Assembly: GCA_964597445.1 (NCBI GenBank)
Contig: CAZQXO010000005.1
Location: 14,804-78,803, forward strand
DNA length: 64,000 nt
Direction of reading: 5' to 3'
DNA from: UBA10649 sp964597445
Lineage (GTDB): Bacteria > Actinomycetota > Actinomycetes > S36-B12
Shown here: positions 55,477 through 63,829 of the stretch, piece after piece
How positions within the stretch are numbered: the first letter of the stretch is position 1
Layout: each line of letters starts with the position of its first letter
Translations under genes and position numbers: made by a program
The notes under the pieces: model-generated
What the model saw: only the letters and a program-made list of their open reading frames with translations
Told to the model about the DNA's origin: nothing
Database searches by the model: none

Positions 55477-56325
55477 GTGATCCAGGACTCCCCCAGCCCC
55501 ACGGCATCCGCCGAGATCGGCACCACCATCGATGCCGCCGGCATCTCCACGAACTGCCACATCCGAGGGGCGGGGGCCGACGTCCTTCTCCTGCACGGGT
55601 CGGGCCCTGGAGTGAGCGCGTGGGCCAACTGGCGACTCACGCTTCCTGCCCTCGCCGACGACTTCCGCGTCATCGCGCCGGACCTCGTCGGCTTCGGCTT
55701 CACCGAGCGCCCCGATCCCCCGAACTACGACCTGGCCACGTGGACGGCTCACGCCCTGAGCGTGCTCGACGCCCTTGGAGTCGATCGCTGCCATGTGATC
55801 GGCAACTCGTTCGGCGGCGCAGTCGCGATGTCCCTGGCCATCCACCACCCTGACCGCGTGAAGGGGCTGGTGCTCATGGGTGCCGTGGGCGTCCCGTTCG
55901 CGATCACACCCGGCCTCGACGCCGTGTGGGGGTACCAGCCCTCCGTGGACGCCATGGCTGACCTGCTGGAGATCTTCGCGTACGACTCCTCCCTGGTCGG
56001 ACCCGATCTCGCGCGCCTGCGCTATGAGGCGAGCATCCGGCCGGGGGTCCAGGAGGCCTTCGCCGCGATGTTCCCGGCTCCCCGGCAGAACGCACTCGAC
56101 GCGATCACCCATCCCGTCGATGCCATCGCCGGGATCGCGGCCCCGACCCTCATCGTCCACGGCCGGGAGGATCGGGTCATTCCCCTGGCCACGTCGCTGT
56201 CCCTGCTCGAGCTCATCGACAACGCCCAACTGCACGTCTTCGGGCGCTGCGGGCACTGGACCCAGATCGAGCATGCCGATGCCTTCGCCACACTGGTGCG
56301 GGACTTCCTCTGTCGGCTTCCCTGA
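55477..56325 (+). CDS. alpha/beta hydrolase of the meta-cleavage product hydrolase type
   Basis: A 282-residue protein. LLHGSGPGVSAWANWRLTLP and VIAPDLVGFGFTERP are typical of the BphD/XylF/HsaD group, which cleaves C-C bonds in ring-fission products. The nucleophile elbow is IGNSFGGAVAM (about 108-118), the acid region HGREDRVIPL and the histidine GRCGHWTQIEH. No dioxygenase or other aromatic-degradation gene is nearby, so the physiological substrate is open. GTG 55477 is preferred on box spacing; GTG 55456 is an alternative. Confidence 0.85.
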   Translation: MIQDSPSPTASAEIGTTIDAAGISTNCHIRGAGADVLLLHGSGPGVSAWANWRLTLPALADDFRVIAPDLVGFGFTERPDPPNYDLATWTAHALSVLDALGVDRCHVIGNSFGGAVAMSLAIHHPDRVKGLVLMGAVGVPFAITPGLDAVWGYQPSVDAMADLLEIFAYDSSLVGPDLARLRYEASIRPGVQEAFAAMFPAPRQNALDAITHPVDAIAGIAAPTLIVHGREDRVIPLATSLSLLELIDNAQLHVFGRCGHWTQIEHADAFATLVRDFLCRLP

Positions 56326-56511
56326 GGGATCGGGCCCGGTCCGGGAGTCACGGGAAAATCCGGGAAAACCCTGCGCGGCTGGCGGCCGGCGGAGTAGAAC
56401 TCTGCCACCGCACCGTGAGGAGCGGTGAGGGTGCAGGACACGGACGGGCGGTGTCGCCTCCAGGCGGCGCCGGTTCCCGAGTGCTGGCGGGTTCGGCCGT
56501 GGAGCGCACCC

Positions 56512-56556
56512 CGAGGGGCCCCTCGATCTCATACGTCGAGGGGCCCCTCGACGTAT
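56512..56556. repeat. paired perfect palindromes, probable bidirectional terminator
   Basis: A 14-base palindrome (56512-56525) is repeated as the core of a perfect 26-base palindrome (56531-56556). Both share the core CGAGGGGCCCCTCG. They lie 10 bases from the oleD stop, between convergent genes. Each can form a loop-free cruciform or the two can pair with each other. A terminator is the likeliest role. Confidence 0.7.
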
Positions 56557-56566
56557 GGCTACGTGG

Positions 56567-57550
56567 CTACGGCAGGACGGTCCCGGCGTACCAGTCCTCC
56601 AGGCGCCGGAAACCCTCGTCCAGCGAGACCCGCGGAGTCCAGTCGAGTGCCCTGCGCGTCTCCTGCTGATCGAACCAGTGGGCCGTGGACAGCTGCTCGG
56701 CGATCACCCGCGTGAGCAGCGGCTCATCCGTGCGTCCGAGCCGCGGCCACACGGACTCGAGCACCTGCCCGACGGCAATCGCCACGGAGGAGGGGACGGA
56801 GAGCCGGGGGCCCGGCGCGCCGGCCGCGTCCGCCATCCTGCTCAGCAGTTCGGCCACCGTGCGGGGCTGGCCGTTCGAGACGACCCAGGCCCGTCCCCGG
56901 ACGTCCGGCCGATCGCAGCGCTCGAGGGCTTGCGCGATCGCCTCGGCCGCGTTGTCGATGTAGGTGGAGTCAATGAGAGCCCGACCGTGGTCGAGCAGGA
57001 ACAGTCGACCGGCTCGCGCTCGCTCGACGATGCGCCCGACCAGCTGAGTGTCGCCGGGACCCCAGACCAGATGGGGCCGAACGGCCACGACGGCGAGATC
57101 CGGACCGTCGGCTTCGAGCGCCAGCAGTTCGCCGGCCGCCTTCGTCCGCGCATAGGGCCCCCGGGCGCCGATCGGATCCGCCGGGTCGGCTCCGGCACCG
57201 ACGATGGCGCGACCGGCATGCGCCACCGACGGAGAGGAGATCTGCACGAAGGAGCCGACCCCCGACGAGCGCGCTGCCTCCAGCACTGTGCGGGTGCCTC
57301 CGACATTCACCTCCTCGAACTCGGCGAGCGGACCGTGCATCGTGACGCGAGCAGCCATGTGAACCACGGCATCCATCCCGGTGACCGCCCGCGCCACCGC
57401 CTCGCGATCGCGCACGTCACCGAGGATCTCCCGGGTGGCGCCCGCCGATGCATGCCGCTGGAAGGAGGTCACCTCATGTCCGCGCGACACGAGTTCGGCC
57501 ACGACGGTGGATCCGAGCAGACCGCGCCCGCCCGTCACGAGGACCTTCAT
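56567..57550 (-). CDS. oleD: OleD, 2-alkyl-3-oxoalkanoate reductase (SDR)
   Basis: A 327-residue extended short-chain dehydrogenase. VLVTGGRGLLGS binds NADP(H), GMDAVVHMAARVTMHG follows, and the catalytic Ser is in ISSPSVAH and Tyr/Lys in GPYARTKAAGE (YxxxK). It resembles 3-beta-hydroxysteroid dehydrogenases, the family to which OleD belongs. In the olefin pathway it reduces the beta-keto acid made by OleA to a beta-hydroxy acid. The ATG overlaps the oleBC stop (ATGA). The call depends on the cluster. Confidence 0.9.
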   Translation of the reverse strand: MKVLVTGGRGLLGSTVVAELVSRGHEVTSFQRHASAGATREILGDVRDREAVARAVTGMDAVVHMAARVTMHGPLAEFEEVNVGGTRTVLEAARSSGVGSFVQISSPSVAHAGRAIVGAGADPADPIGARGPYARTKAAGELLALEADGPDLAVVAVRPHLVWGPGDTQLVGRIVERARAGRLFLLDHGRALIDSTYIDNAAEAIAQALERCDRPDVRGRAWVVSNGQPRTVAELLSRMADAAGAPGPRLSVPSSVAIAVGQVLESVWPRLGRTDEPLLTRVIAEQLSTAHWFDQQETRRALDWTPRVSLDEGFRRLEDWYAGTVLP

Positions 57551-60105
57551 GAACGCCCTGCCAACTGCCGGGACGCCCACTGCGCCACCGCCGTCCGGTC
57601 GATCTTGGAGTTGTGACGGATGTCGACCGGCAGGGAGGGCCGAAGCAGCACCGCCGCCACGTCGTGGTCCACGAGATCCCGCACCGCATCGAGAAGGGGC
57701 ATCGGCGCCAGCCCCGAGCCTCCGTCCTCCAGGACGCACACGAGGACGACCTGCTGAAGACCGACCGGCCCGATCCCGACGCAGGCGGCCTGGCGCACCC
57801 CGGGGATGCGCTGGACTGCCTGCTCGATCGGGACGGGTGCGACCGGCCCCGTTGCCGACGTCACGACGTGTGCGAGGCGCCCAGCGATCCACAGCCGACC
57901 TCGGTCGTCGATCACGCCGACATCCCCGGTGCGATGCCACCCGGGGTCACGCGACGACAGGCGCTCCGTTGCCCAGAGGCGGTCGTATCGGACCTTCCGG
58001 TGGTCCGCGCCCACGATGATCTCGCCGAGCACCCCGGGCTCCTGCGTCAACGGGCCTGTGGCACGGCCATCGCCGTCCAGGGCGCTCACCCGGATCTCGA
58101 CTCCGGGCAGCGGTCGGCCCACCAGCACTCCGGGGCCGGCACCACTGGCGTCGATCTCGTCGACGCGCACATCGCAGACGGGAAGGACCTCGGTCATGCC
58201 GTAGGGCGTGCGGACATCGGCCGAGGGCACGAGCCGCTGCATGCCGTGCAGGATGGAGACATCGACGGGTGCCCCGGCGCCCATGATGAGCCGGAGGGTC
58301 GCAAGGTCCTGCACCTGAGCATCCGTCAGGTCGGGAGCCGTGCGCAGGATGTTGGTCAGCGCGGCGGGGGACGCCCACATGACCGTTCCGGCGACCTGCG
58401 CCGTCGCATCGGCGACCGCACGGGCCGTCAGGGTCCGTGGGGCCGTGACGTCCATGTCCGGAATGGACGAGGCCATGCCCAGGGCCGGCCCGAGAACCGC
58501 CCAGGGAGCGAAGGCCGCAACGAGGGCGTCCTGCTCGCTGAGGCCGTAGTGCTGGAGCAGAAGGTCGCGGGTGCGCTCCAGTTGTCGATGCCGGTACACG
58601 ACGCCCTTGGCCGGACCCGTGGAACCCGACGTGAAGGCGACCAGCGCCTCGTCATCGATGCCCGGGACGTCCGGGAGGACAGTCCCCGAGCTGGACGCCG
58701 CGATGTCGACGAGCCGTCGTGCCGGAATGAGCCGCCCGGGTACACCGAGCCTCGCGGCGCGCACAAGCGCCAGTCCCCGGGGTATCGCGATGACGTGATC
58801 CGGGGCCGCACTGCGCAACGCTCGCACCATGCCGCGCACGCCCAACCCGGCATCCGTCACGACCACGCTGGCACCGATCCGCCAGCAGGCGTAGATGACG
58901 GCAATGAGATCTGCCCCCACCGGGATCAGGACGCTCACGCGATCACCACGTCGCACGCCCTCGGCGGCGAGGCCTGCGGCGAGGTCCTCCACCCGGCGGT
59001 GCAGGAGGGACCAGGAGATGCGTCGCCACCCTCCGTCATGCGGCTCCGCGATCGCCACCGCGTCGGGTGACTGCCGCGCCCTCCGCTCGAGGGCCGCCCA
59101 CATCGGGTTCGCCACCTCCCCGGACATCGACCTCGAGTCCAATGAGCGATCGTCACGACGGAGGTCGGCGCGTGGAGAGGAGTCCAGGACATCCCCGATC
59201 CAACGCCACAGGTCGGTCACCAGGGTCGGAGCATCCTCGATCACCAGGTGCCGTGCGCCCTCGTACCGATGCACGTGGGCATGCGGCAGGCGGCTCTCCA
59301 GGTCGTGCAGGTAGCGGTCGGAGAACACCGGGTCCCCGGGCCCCCACAGGAGCAGCACCGGACAGTCCAGGGATCGAATCCCCTCAGCGATGCCGGCCAG
59401 GGTGCTCGCACTCGGGTGGTCGTCCTCGAGCGGGATGTCGGCGACGAACTCACCCACCGCGGCACGGCGTTCGGGCGTTCGATAGGGGGCGAGGTACCCG
59501 TGCCGGATGTCCGGCGTGAGATGACGTCCACTGAGGCCCGTCGTACCCCGGATGAAGGAGGGGGTCCGCACGGTGGCGGCCTCTCGGACCAGCGCGGAGC
59601 GCGCGAGCCGGATGACGGAGGGCGCGCGCGAGGTCGTCGGCTGGTGGACAGCGGTATTGAGAAGCGCCACCCCGGCGACGGCGTCGCGATGGTCGAGCAC
59701 CCAGCCGAGGGAGATCGGACCTCCCCAGTCGTGGGCGACCACCACCACCGGGCCACTCACCTCGAGCGCCTCCAGCACCGATGAGAGGTCCGACACCCGC
59801 GTGCGCAGTCGTCGCTGCGTCCCGGTGCGCTCGGAGAACCCCATGTCCAGGTGATCGACGGCCACGACGCGCACGTCCGGTGGCGCCGCGGCCAGGACGC
59901 CTCGCCAGAGGTAGGACCACGTGGGATTGCCGTGGACGCACACCACGGTCGCTCGCACAGCCTCGGCTTCCGCGCCCGCGTGGGTGTCGAGGACGTGCCA
60001 CGCACGGGTCACGCCGTCCTCGTCCGATGCCGTGACCAGACGTGACCACGCCGCGTCCAGACCGGAGAGGCCGGACGGAGGCAGGCATGCCGACGTGGCT
60101 GTCAC
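57547..60105 (-). CDS. oleBC: OleBC fusion: beta-lactone decarboxylase and beta-lactone synthetase
   Basis: An 852-residue two-domain protein. The N-terminal part (about 20-305) is an alpha/beta hydrolase of the haloalkane-dehalogenase group, with Asp126 as nucleophile in VAHDWGGP, Asp258 in WGPGDPVFSD and His286 in GARHLVIED; this is OleB, which removes CO2 from a beta-lactone. After a linker (308-330), the rest is an AMP-dependent ligase (OleC) with FTSGSTGPAKG at 491-501, YGMTE and a C-terminal lid. The same fusion is known from Micrococcus luteus. GTG 60105 overlaps the oleA stop (GTGA). Confidence 0.93.
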   Translation of the reverse strand: MTATSACLPPSGLSGLDAAWSRLVTASDEDGVTRAWHVLDTHAGAEAEAVRATVVCVHGNPTWSYLWRGVLAAAPPDVRVVAVDHLDMGFSERTGTQRRLRTRVSDLSSVLEALEVSGPVVVVAHDWGGPISLGWVLDHRDAVAGVALLNTAVHQPTTSRAPSVIRLARSALVREAATVRTPSFIRGTTGLSGRHLTPDIRHGYLAPYRTPERRAAVGEFVADIPLEDDHPSASTLAGIAEGIRSLDCPVLLLWGPGDPVFSDRYLHDLESRLPHAHVHRYEGARHLVIEDAPTLVTDLWRWIGDVLDSSPRADLRRDDRSLDSRSMSGEVANPMWAALERRARQSPDAVAIAEPHDGGWRRISWSLLHRRVEDLAAGLAAEGVRRGDRVSVLIPVGADLIAVIYACWRIGASVVVTDAGLGVRGMVRALRSAAPDHVIAIPRGLALVRAARLGVPGRLIPARRLVDIAASSSGTVLPDVPGIDDEALVAFTSGSTGPAKGVVYRHRQLERTRDLLLQHYGLSEQDALVAAFAPWAVLGPALGMASSIPDMDVTAPRTLTARAVADATAQVAGTVMWASPAALTNILRTAPDLTDAQVQDLATLRLIMGAGAPVDVSILHGMQRLVPSADVRTPYGMTEVLPVCDVRVDEIDASGAGPGVLVGRPLPGVEIRVSALDGDGRATGPLTQEPGVLGEIIVGADHRKVRYDRLWATERLSSRDPGWHRTGDVGVIDDRGRLWIAGRLAHVVTSATGPVAPVPIEQAVQRIPGVRQAACVGIGPVGLQQVVLVCVLEDGGSGLAPMPLLDAVRDLVDHDVAAVLLRPSLPVDIRHNSKIDRTAVAQWASRQLAGRS

Positions 60106-61124
60106 CACTCGATCTCGATGACCGCCGAGTTGAGCCCGGAGCCGATGCCCATGCACGCGATGCGATCGCCCGCGGAGAACTCGGAGGCGTGCAGAGCGAG
60201 CGTGAAGGGAATCGAGGCCGGGCCGACATTGCCCCGCGTGGGGAAGATCACCGGCACGCGCGTCGGGTCGATGCCAATGGCTGCGGTGATCGCCTCGGTG
60301 TGAACACGGGAGACCTGATGGATGATGTACGAATCGAGGTCACTCCAGTCGAAAACCTGGGCTGCGTCGGTCCAGGTGTCGATGGCCAACTGCACCCCGG
60401 CCTCGAGGAGCGCCTTGGAATCGGTCGTCATGCCGTCCAGGTCGCCGATGCAGAGCTGATGGTGCTGCGTGGCAGCACGGCTCACTCCCCCGACGAAGCG
60501 ATGGCCGCCAGGGTGGTCGCTCGCGCGACCGAGCACCATGGCGGCCGCACCCGAGCCCAGCGTGAGCGTGGCGAAGTTCATCAGGACATCGGCCTTCGTG
60601 GTCCCGGCGCGCTGGAGCCGCTCGAGTGTCCGCTCCTGGGTACGACGACTGCCCTCACCATCGACGATGAGGGCATAGTCCACCTGCCCCGCGTCGATCA
60701 TGGTGGCGGCGAGCTGCATCCCGTTCATGAATCCCAGGCAGGCGTTGGCCAGATCGAAGTTCAGGCAGGTCGTCGGCAGGCCCAGCTGCCGGTGCACATC
60801 GACCGCCGCGGACGGCTCGAGATGGTCGCGGCAGACGGACGTGTCGATCAGCAGTCCGATGCGCTCTGGATCGACTCCGGCCTCCGCGAGCGCCTTCGCA
60901 CCCGCCATGGCTGCCGCGTCCGCGAAGGAGACATCCTCCGGCCACCATCGACGCTCCGTGATGCCCGCGAGGGACTCGAGCATGCCGGGCCGGAGACCGG
61001 TCGCCCGGAGAGTCTCCTCGAGCTGGGCATCGAACTCGGCTGACGTCACGACGATCGGGGCCTCGGCGATCGCGACGGAGACGATCGTCGTGTCCCGGTA
61101 CTGATACGTCGCACTGCCGGTCAT
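60102..61124 (-). CDS. oleA: OleA, acyl-CoA condensing thiolase-fold enzyme
   Basis: A 340-residue thiolase/KAS III-like enzyme that joins two fatty acyl-CoA molecules head to head. Catalytic residues visible are Cys129 (NACLGFMNG), His269 (IIHQVSRVH) and Asn299 (GNVGPASIP); Glu103 (HLEPSAAV) corresponds to the base of characterised OleA. GGAGGGGACGG precedes ATG 61124, a strong site, so unlike many neighbours it has a leader. First gene of the coupled oleA-oleBC-oleD set. Confidence 0.92.
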   Translation of the reverse strand: MTGSATYQYRDTTIVSVAIAEAPIVVTSAEFDAQLEETLRATGLRPGMLESLAGITERRWWPEDVSFADAAAMAGAKALAEAGVDPERIGLLIDTSVCRDHLEPSAAVDVHRQLGLPTTCLNFDLANACLGFMNGMQLAATMIDAGQVDYALIVDGEGSRRTQERTLERLQRAGTTKADVLMNFATLTLGSGAAAMVLGRASDHPGGHRFVGGVSRAATQHHQLCIGDLDGMTTDSKALLEAGVQLAIDTWTDAAQVFDWSDLDSYIIHQVSRVHTEAITAAIGIDPTRVPVIFPTRGNVGPASIPFTLALHASEFSAGDRIACMGIGSGLNSAVIEIEW

Positions 61125-61246
61125 ATCCGTCCCCTCCGTCCCCGGACGGGGACGACACCACTCTTTCATGCTCCTCGCGCGCGGCAACCCCCCGCCCGTG
61201 CCGTCCCGGGGTGCCCGGCGCCCTCACCGCACCCCGGTGCGTGGCC

Positions 61247-61252
61247 TACCGT
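61247..61252 (+). promoter_or_regulatory. -10 box (TACCGT) of the secreted peptidase gene, probably leaderless
   Basis: TACCGT ends 6 bases before GTG 61259. Confidence 0.5.
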
Positions 61253-61258
61253 GAGCCT

Positions 61259-62770
61259 GTGCCCGCCCTCTCCCTCCTTCGTGCCATGGGGGCCCTGACC
61301 CTCAGCCTCGCCGTGGCGCTGCCGGGAGCGGTCCTGGTGGCGGCGCCCGCGGTCGCCGAGGACGGGGATCCGCTCGCTCCCTTCGCGGCGCAGACCCTCT
61401 CCTGGCAGCGCTGCGCCGCGGGCCAGTGCGCGTGGCTCACGGTTCCGCTCGACTACGCCGATCCGACCGGTGCGACGATCAGGATTCGGGTCTCCCGCGC
61501 GTCCGCGAGCGGGTCGCCCCAGGATCGACTCGGATCCCTCGTCGTCAATCCGGGCGGACCGGGCGCCTCCGGGGTCGATTTCGCCTCCTACCTCGCCCGC
61601 ACGCTCTCCCCTGATGTCACCGGCCGGTACGACATCGTGGGCTTCGATCCCCGTGGCGTGGGCGCATCTGAGCCGGTCACCTGCCTGACCGGGCCGGAGA
61701 CCACGCGCTGGCAGCGCACGGACGTCACCCCCGACACCGCCGACGAGGTGCGCACCCTCATGCGGCGCGCCCAGCAGCTCGCCCAGGGGTGCCTGGATCG
61801 CTCACCGACGATCGCACGCCACCTCGGGTCCACCGACACGGTGCGCGACATGGATCTCCTGCGGCGCGTGCTGAGTGACGAGCGCCTCAACCTGCTCGGA
61901 TTCTCCTACGGGACGTACCTGGGGACCCGCTACGCGGAACTGTTCCCCGACCGCGTGGGACGGTTCGTGCTCGACGGCGCCGTGGACCCACGGCTCGACA
62001 TCATGCAGTTGTCGCGAGATCAGTCCCGCGGCTTCCAGCAGGCGATGACGCGGTTCGCGACCGACTGCAGCACGCGGCGGAACTGCCCCTGGTCCGGTGG
62101 GCCAGACAAGGTCCTCGACGGCATCAGCCGACTGCTCGCCGATCTCGACTCGACACCGCTTCCGGCGCGGCGCGGCCGCACGCTCGTGCAGTCCGAGGGC
62201 ATCACGGCCGCCCTGTACGCCATGTACTCCCCGACCCTGTGGCCGCTGCTGCGCACCGGGCTCGCCCAAGCCCGCCGGGGCAACGGCGGCGGCCTCATGG
62301 CCCTCAACGACTTCGCCACGGACCGCACCGGTCCCGACACCTACGGCTCGAACATGGCCTCGGCCTTCCCCGCGATCGTGTGCTGGGACGGTCCGGCGAC
62401 GCCGGGACCGGCCGGACTGGCTGACGCCGCCCGGCGCTGGTCCCGCGGGACCCGAGTGCCGCTGATGGCGCAGGCACTCGCCTGGGGCAACGCGCCCTGC
62501 TCGCAGTGGTTCGGCCACTCACCGGTCGCCCCTGCACCGGCGCGCTCGACGACGACCTCCCCGATCGTCATCATCGGAGGGCGGCACGACCCCGCCACGC
62601 CCTACCGATGGGCGCAGGCCCTGGCTCGCCAACTGCCCACGTCGACCTTGCTCACCTACACCGGGGACGGGCACACCGTGTACGGCAATGGCGAGGCATG
62701 CATCGACGAGCCGGTCGACCGCTACCTCATCACCGGCACGCCGCCCGACGCGGGGATCTCCTGCTCCTGA
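61259..62770 (+). CDS. secreted alpha/beta hydrolase, TAP-like (tripeptidyl aminopeptidase family)
   Basis: A 503-residue S33-type protein. A signal peptide of about 33 residues (hydrophobic core MGALTLSLAVALPGAVLVAA, likely cut after AVA) is followed by PLDYADPTG, VNPGGPGASG, the nucleophile Ser216 in GFSYGTYLG, a TAP-like C-terminal domain with IIGGRHDPATPY and the histidine in TGDGHTVYG. Six cysteines suggest disulfides outside the cell. It probably removes short peptides or amino-terminal residues from peptides. It converges with the PAC2 gene, 2 bases between stops. Confidence 0.9.
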   Translation: MPALSLLRAMGALTLSLAVALPGAVLVAAPAVAEDGDPLAPFAAQTLSWQRCAAGQCAWLTVPLDYADPTGATIRIRVSRASASGSPQDRLGSLVVNPGGPGASGVDFASYLARTLSPDVTGRYDIVGFDPRGVGASEPVTCLTGPETTRWQRTDVTPDTADEVRTLMRRAQQLAQGCLDRSPTIARHLGSTDTVRDMDLLRRVLSDERLNLLGFSYGTYLGTRYAELFPDRVGRFVLDGAVDPRLDIMQLSRDQSRGFQQAMTRFATDCSTRRNCPWSGGPDKVLDGISRLLADLDSTPLPARRGRTLVQSEGITAALYAMYSPTLWPLLRTGLAQARRGNGGGLMALNDFATDRTGPDTYGSNMASAFPAIVCWDGPATPGPAGLADAARRWSRGTRVPLMAQALAWGNAPCSQWFGHSPVAPAPARSTTTSPIVIIGGRHDPATPYRWAQALARQLPTSTLLTYTGDGHTVYGNGEACIDEPVDRYLITGTPPDAGISCS

Positions 62771-62772
62771 GT

Positions 62773-63762
62773 TCAGGGGGCTGAGTCGTCCGACTCGCTC
62801 GTGCCGAGACGGGCGAGGAACTCCTCGACCTGCGCAGCGATCTCCTCACCGCTGAGTACCTCGGCCTCCGTGATGGCGCCCAGGGCGCCGTCGGCACGGG
62901 AACCTACGGCGAGCATCTGGTCGTACTGCTGCTCGAGCGCGGCCACGATCGTCGCGAACTCCTCGTTGCCCTCCAGCTGAGCGGCCACGTCGGCGTCCGC
63001 CCGACGCGCGGCCGGCTCCAGAGCCGCGGTCGGCAGCACCAGCCCCGTCGCCGCAGCCACCCCGGCGACCAGCGTCGCGGCCGCCCGAGGGAACTCGAAC
63101 TGGACGAGGTAGTGCGGCACCTGGGCCGTGAGGCCCATCGAGGGGAATCCGTGCTGGCCGAGGTGCAGCTCCAGCATGGCCCCGACATGTCCCGGGACCT
63201 CGACCTCGCCGACCACGGACACATGCCCCGCGACGAGGGAGGGCTCGCTGCCATGCACGGTCAGGCCGAGCGGTCGGGTGTGCGGGATCGGCCAGGGTAT
63301 CGCCGAGAGGCCCACGGTGAGGCGCACGCGATAGCGCTGCGCGATCATGTCCACCGCTGCCAGGAACCTCTGCCACTGGTAGTCCGGCTCGGGCCCGGTG
63401 AGCAGCAGGAACCGCGTGCCCAGGCCGTCCGTGACCTCGTGAAGCGTGATCTGCGGGACCTCGACGGACGCGAAGTGGTCGACCACGTAGGTCATGCGCG
63501 GACGTCGCGCTCGGTAGTCGAGCAGCTCGTCCATGTCGAAGGTGGCCAGAAGCCGGTGCTGGCACGTGGCGAGGATGTGATCAGCGGCGATGCGCACGCC
63601 CGACCCGGCATCGACGAACCCGGCGAAGGCATAGACCAGCACCGGAGGCTCCTCGAACTCGACCTCGCGGTGGATGGTGAACAACTCGTCCGGCGCTCGC
63701 ACGGCCTGATCCTCCTCGACCTTGATGATGCTCTCCGTCAGAACACCCGGAGTCCTCTCCAC
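62773..63762 (-). CDS. PAC2-family protein
   Basis: A 329-residue protein with the PAC2 fold. PVLVYAFAGFVDAGSGVRIAADHIL, FDMDELLDYRARRP and LLTGPEPDYQWQRF are typical of actinobacterial members. In eukaryotes PAC2 is a proteasome-assembly chaperone; actinobacteria with this gene often have a proteasome, but no proteasome gene is in this window. The GTG start is uncertain, since similarity begins about 20 residues later and no start within is better. Confidence 0.85.
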   Translation of the reverse strand: MERTPGVLTESIIKVEEDQAVRAPDELFTIHREVEFEEPPVLVYAFAGFVDAGSGVRIAADHILATCQHRLLATFDMDELLDYRARRPRMTYVVDHFASVEVPQITLHEVTDGLGTRFLLLTGPEPDYQWQRFLAAVDMIAQRYRVRLTVGLSAIPWPIPHTRPLGLTVHGSEPSLVAGHVSVVGEVEVPGHVGAMLELHLGQHGFPSMGLTAQVPHYLVQFEFPRAAATLVAGVAAATGLVLPTAALEPAARRADADVAAQLEGNEEFATIVAALEQQYDQMLAVGSRADGALGAITEAEVLSGEEIAAQVEEFLARLGTSESDDSAP

Positions 63763-63829
63763 TGTGCCCTGACACTGGGGTCAACGCCGGCGGAGGCCCC
63801 GGTGTTCCCCGTTCGCCCTGAGCGAACCG

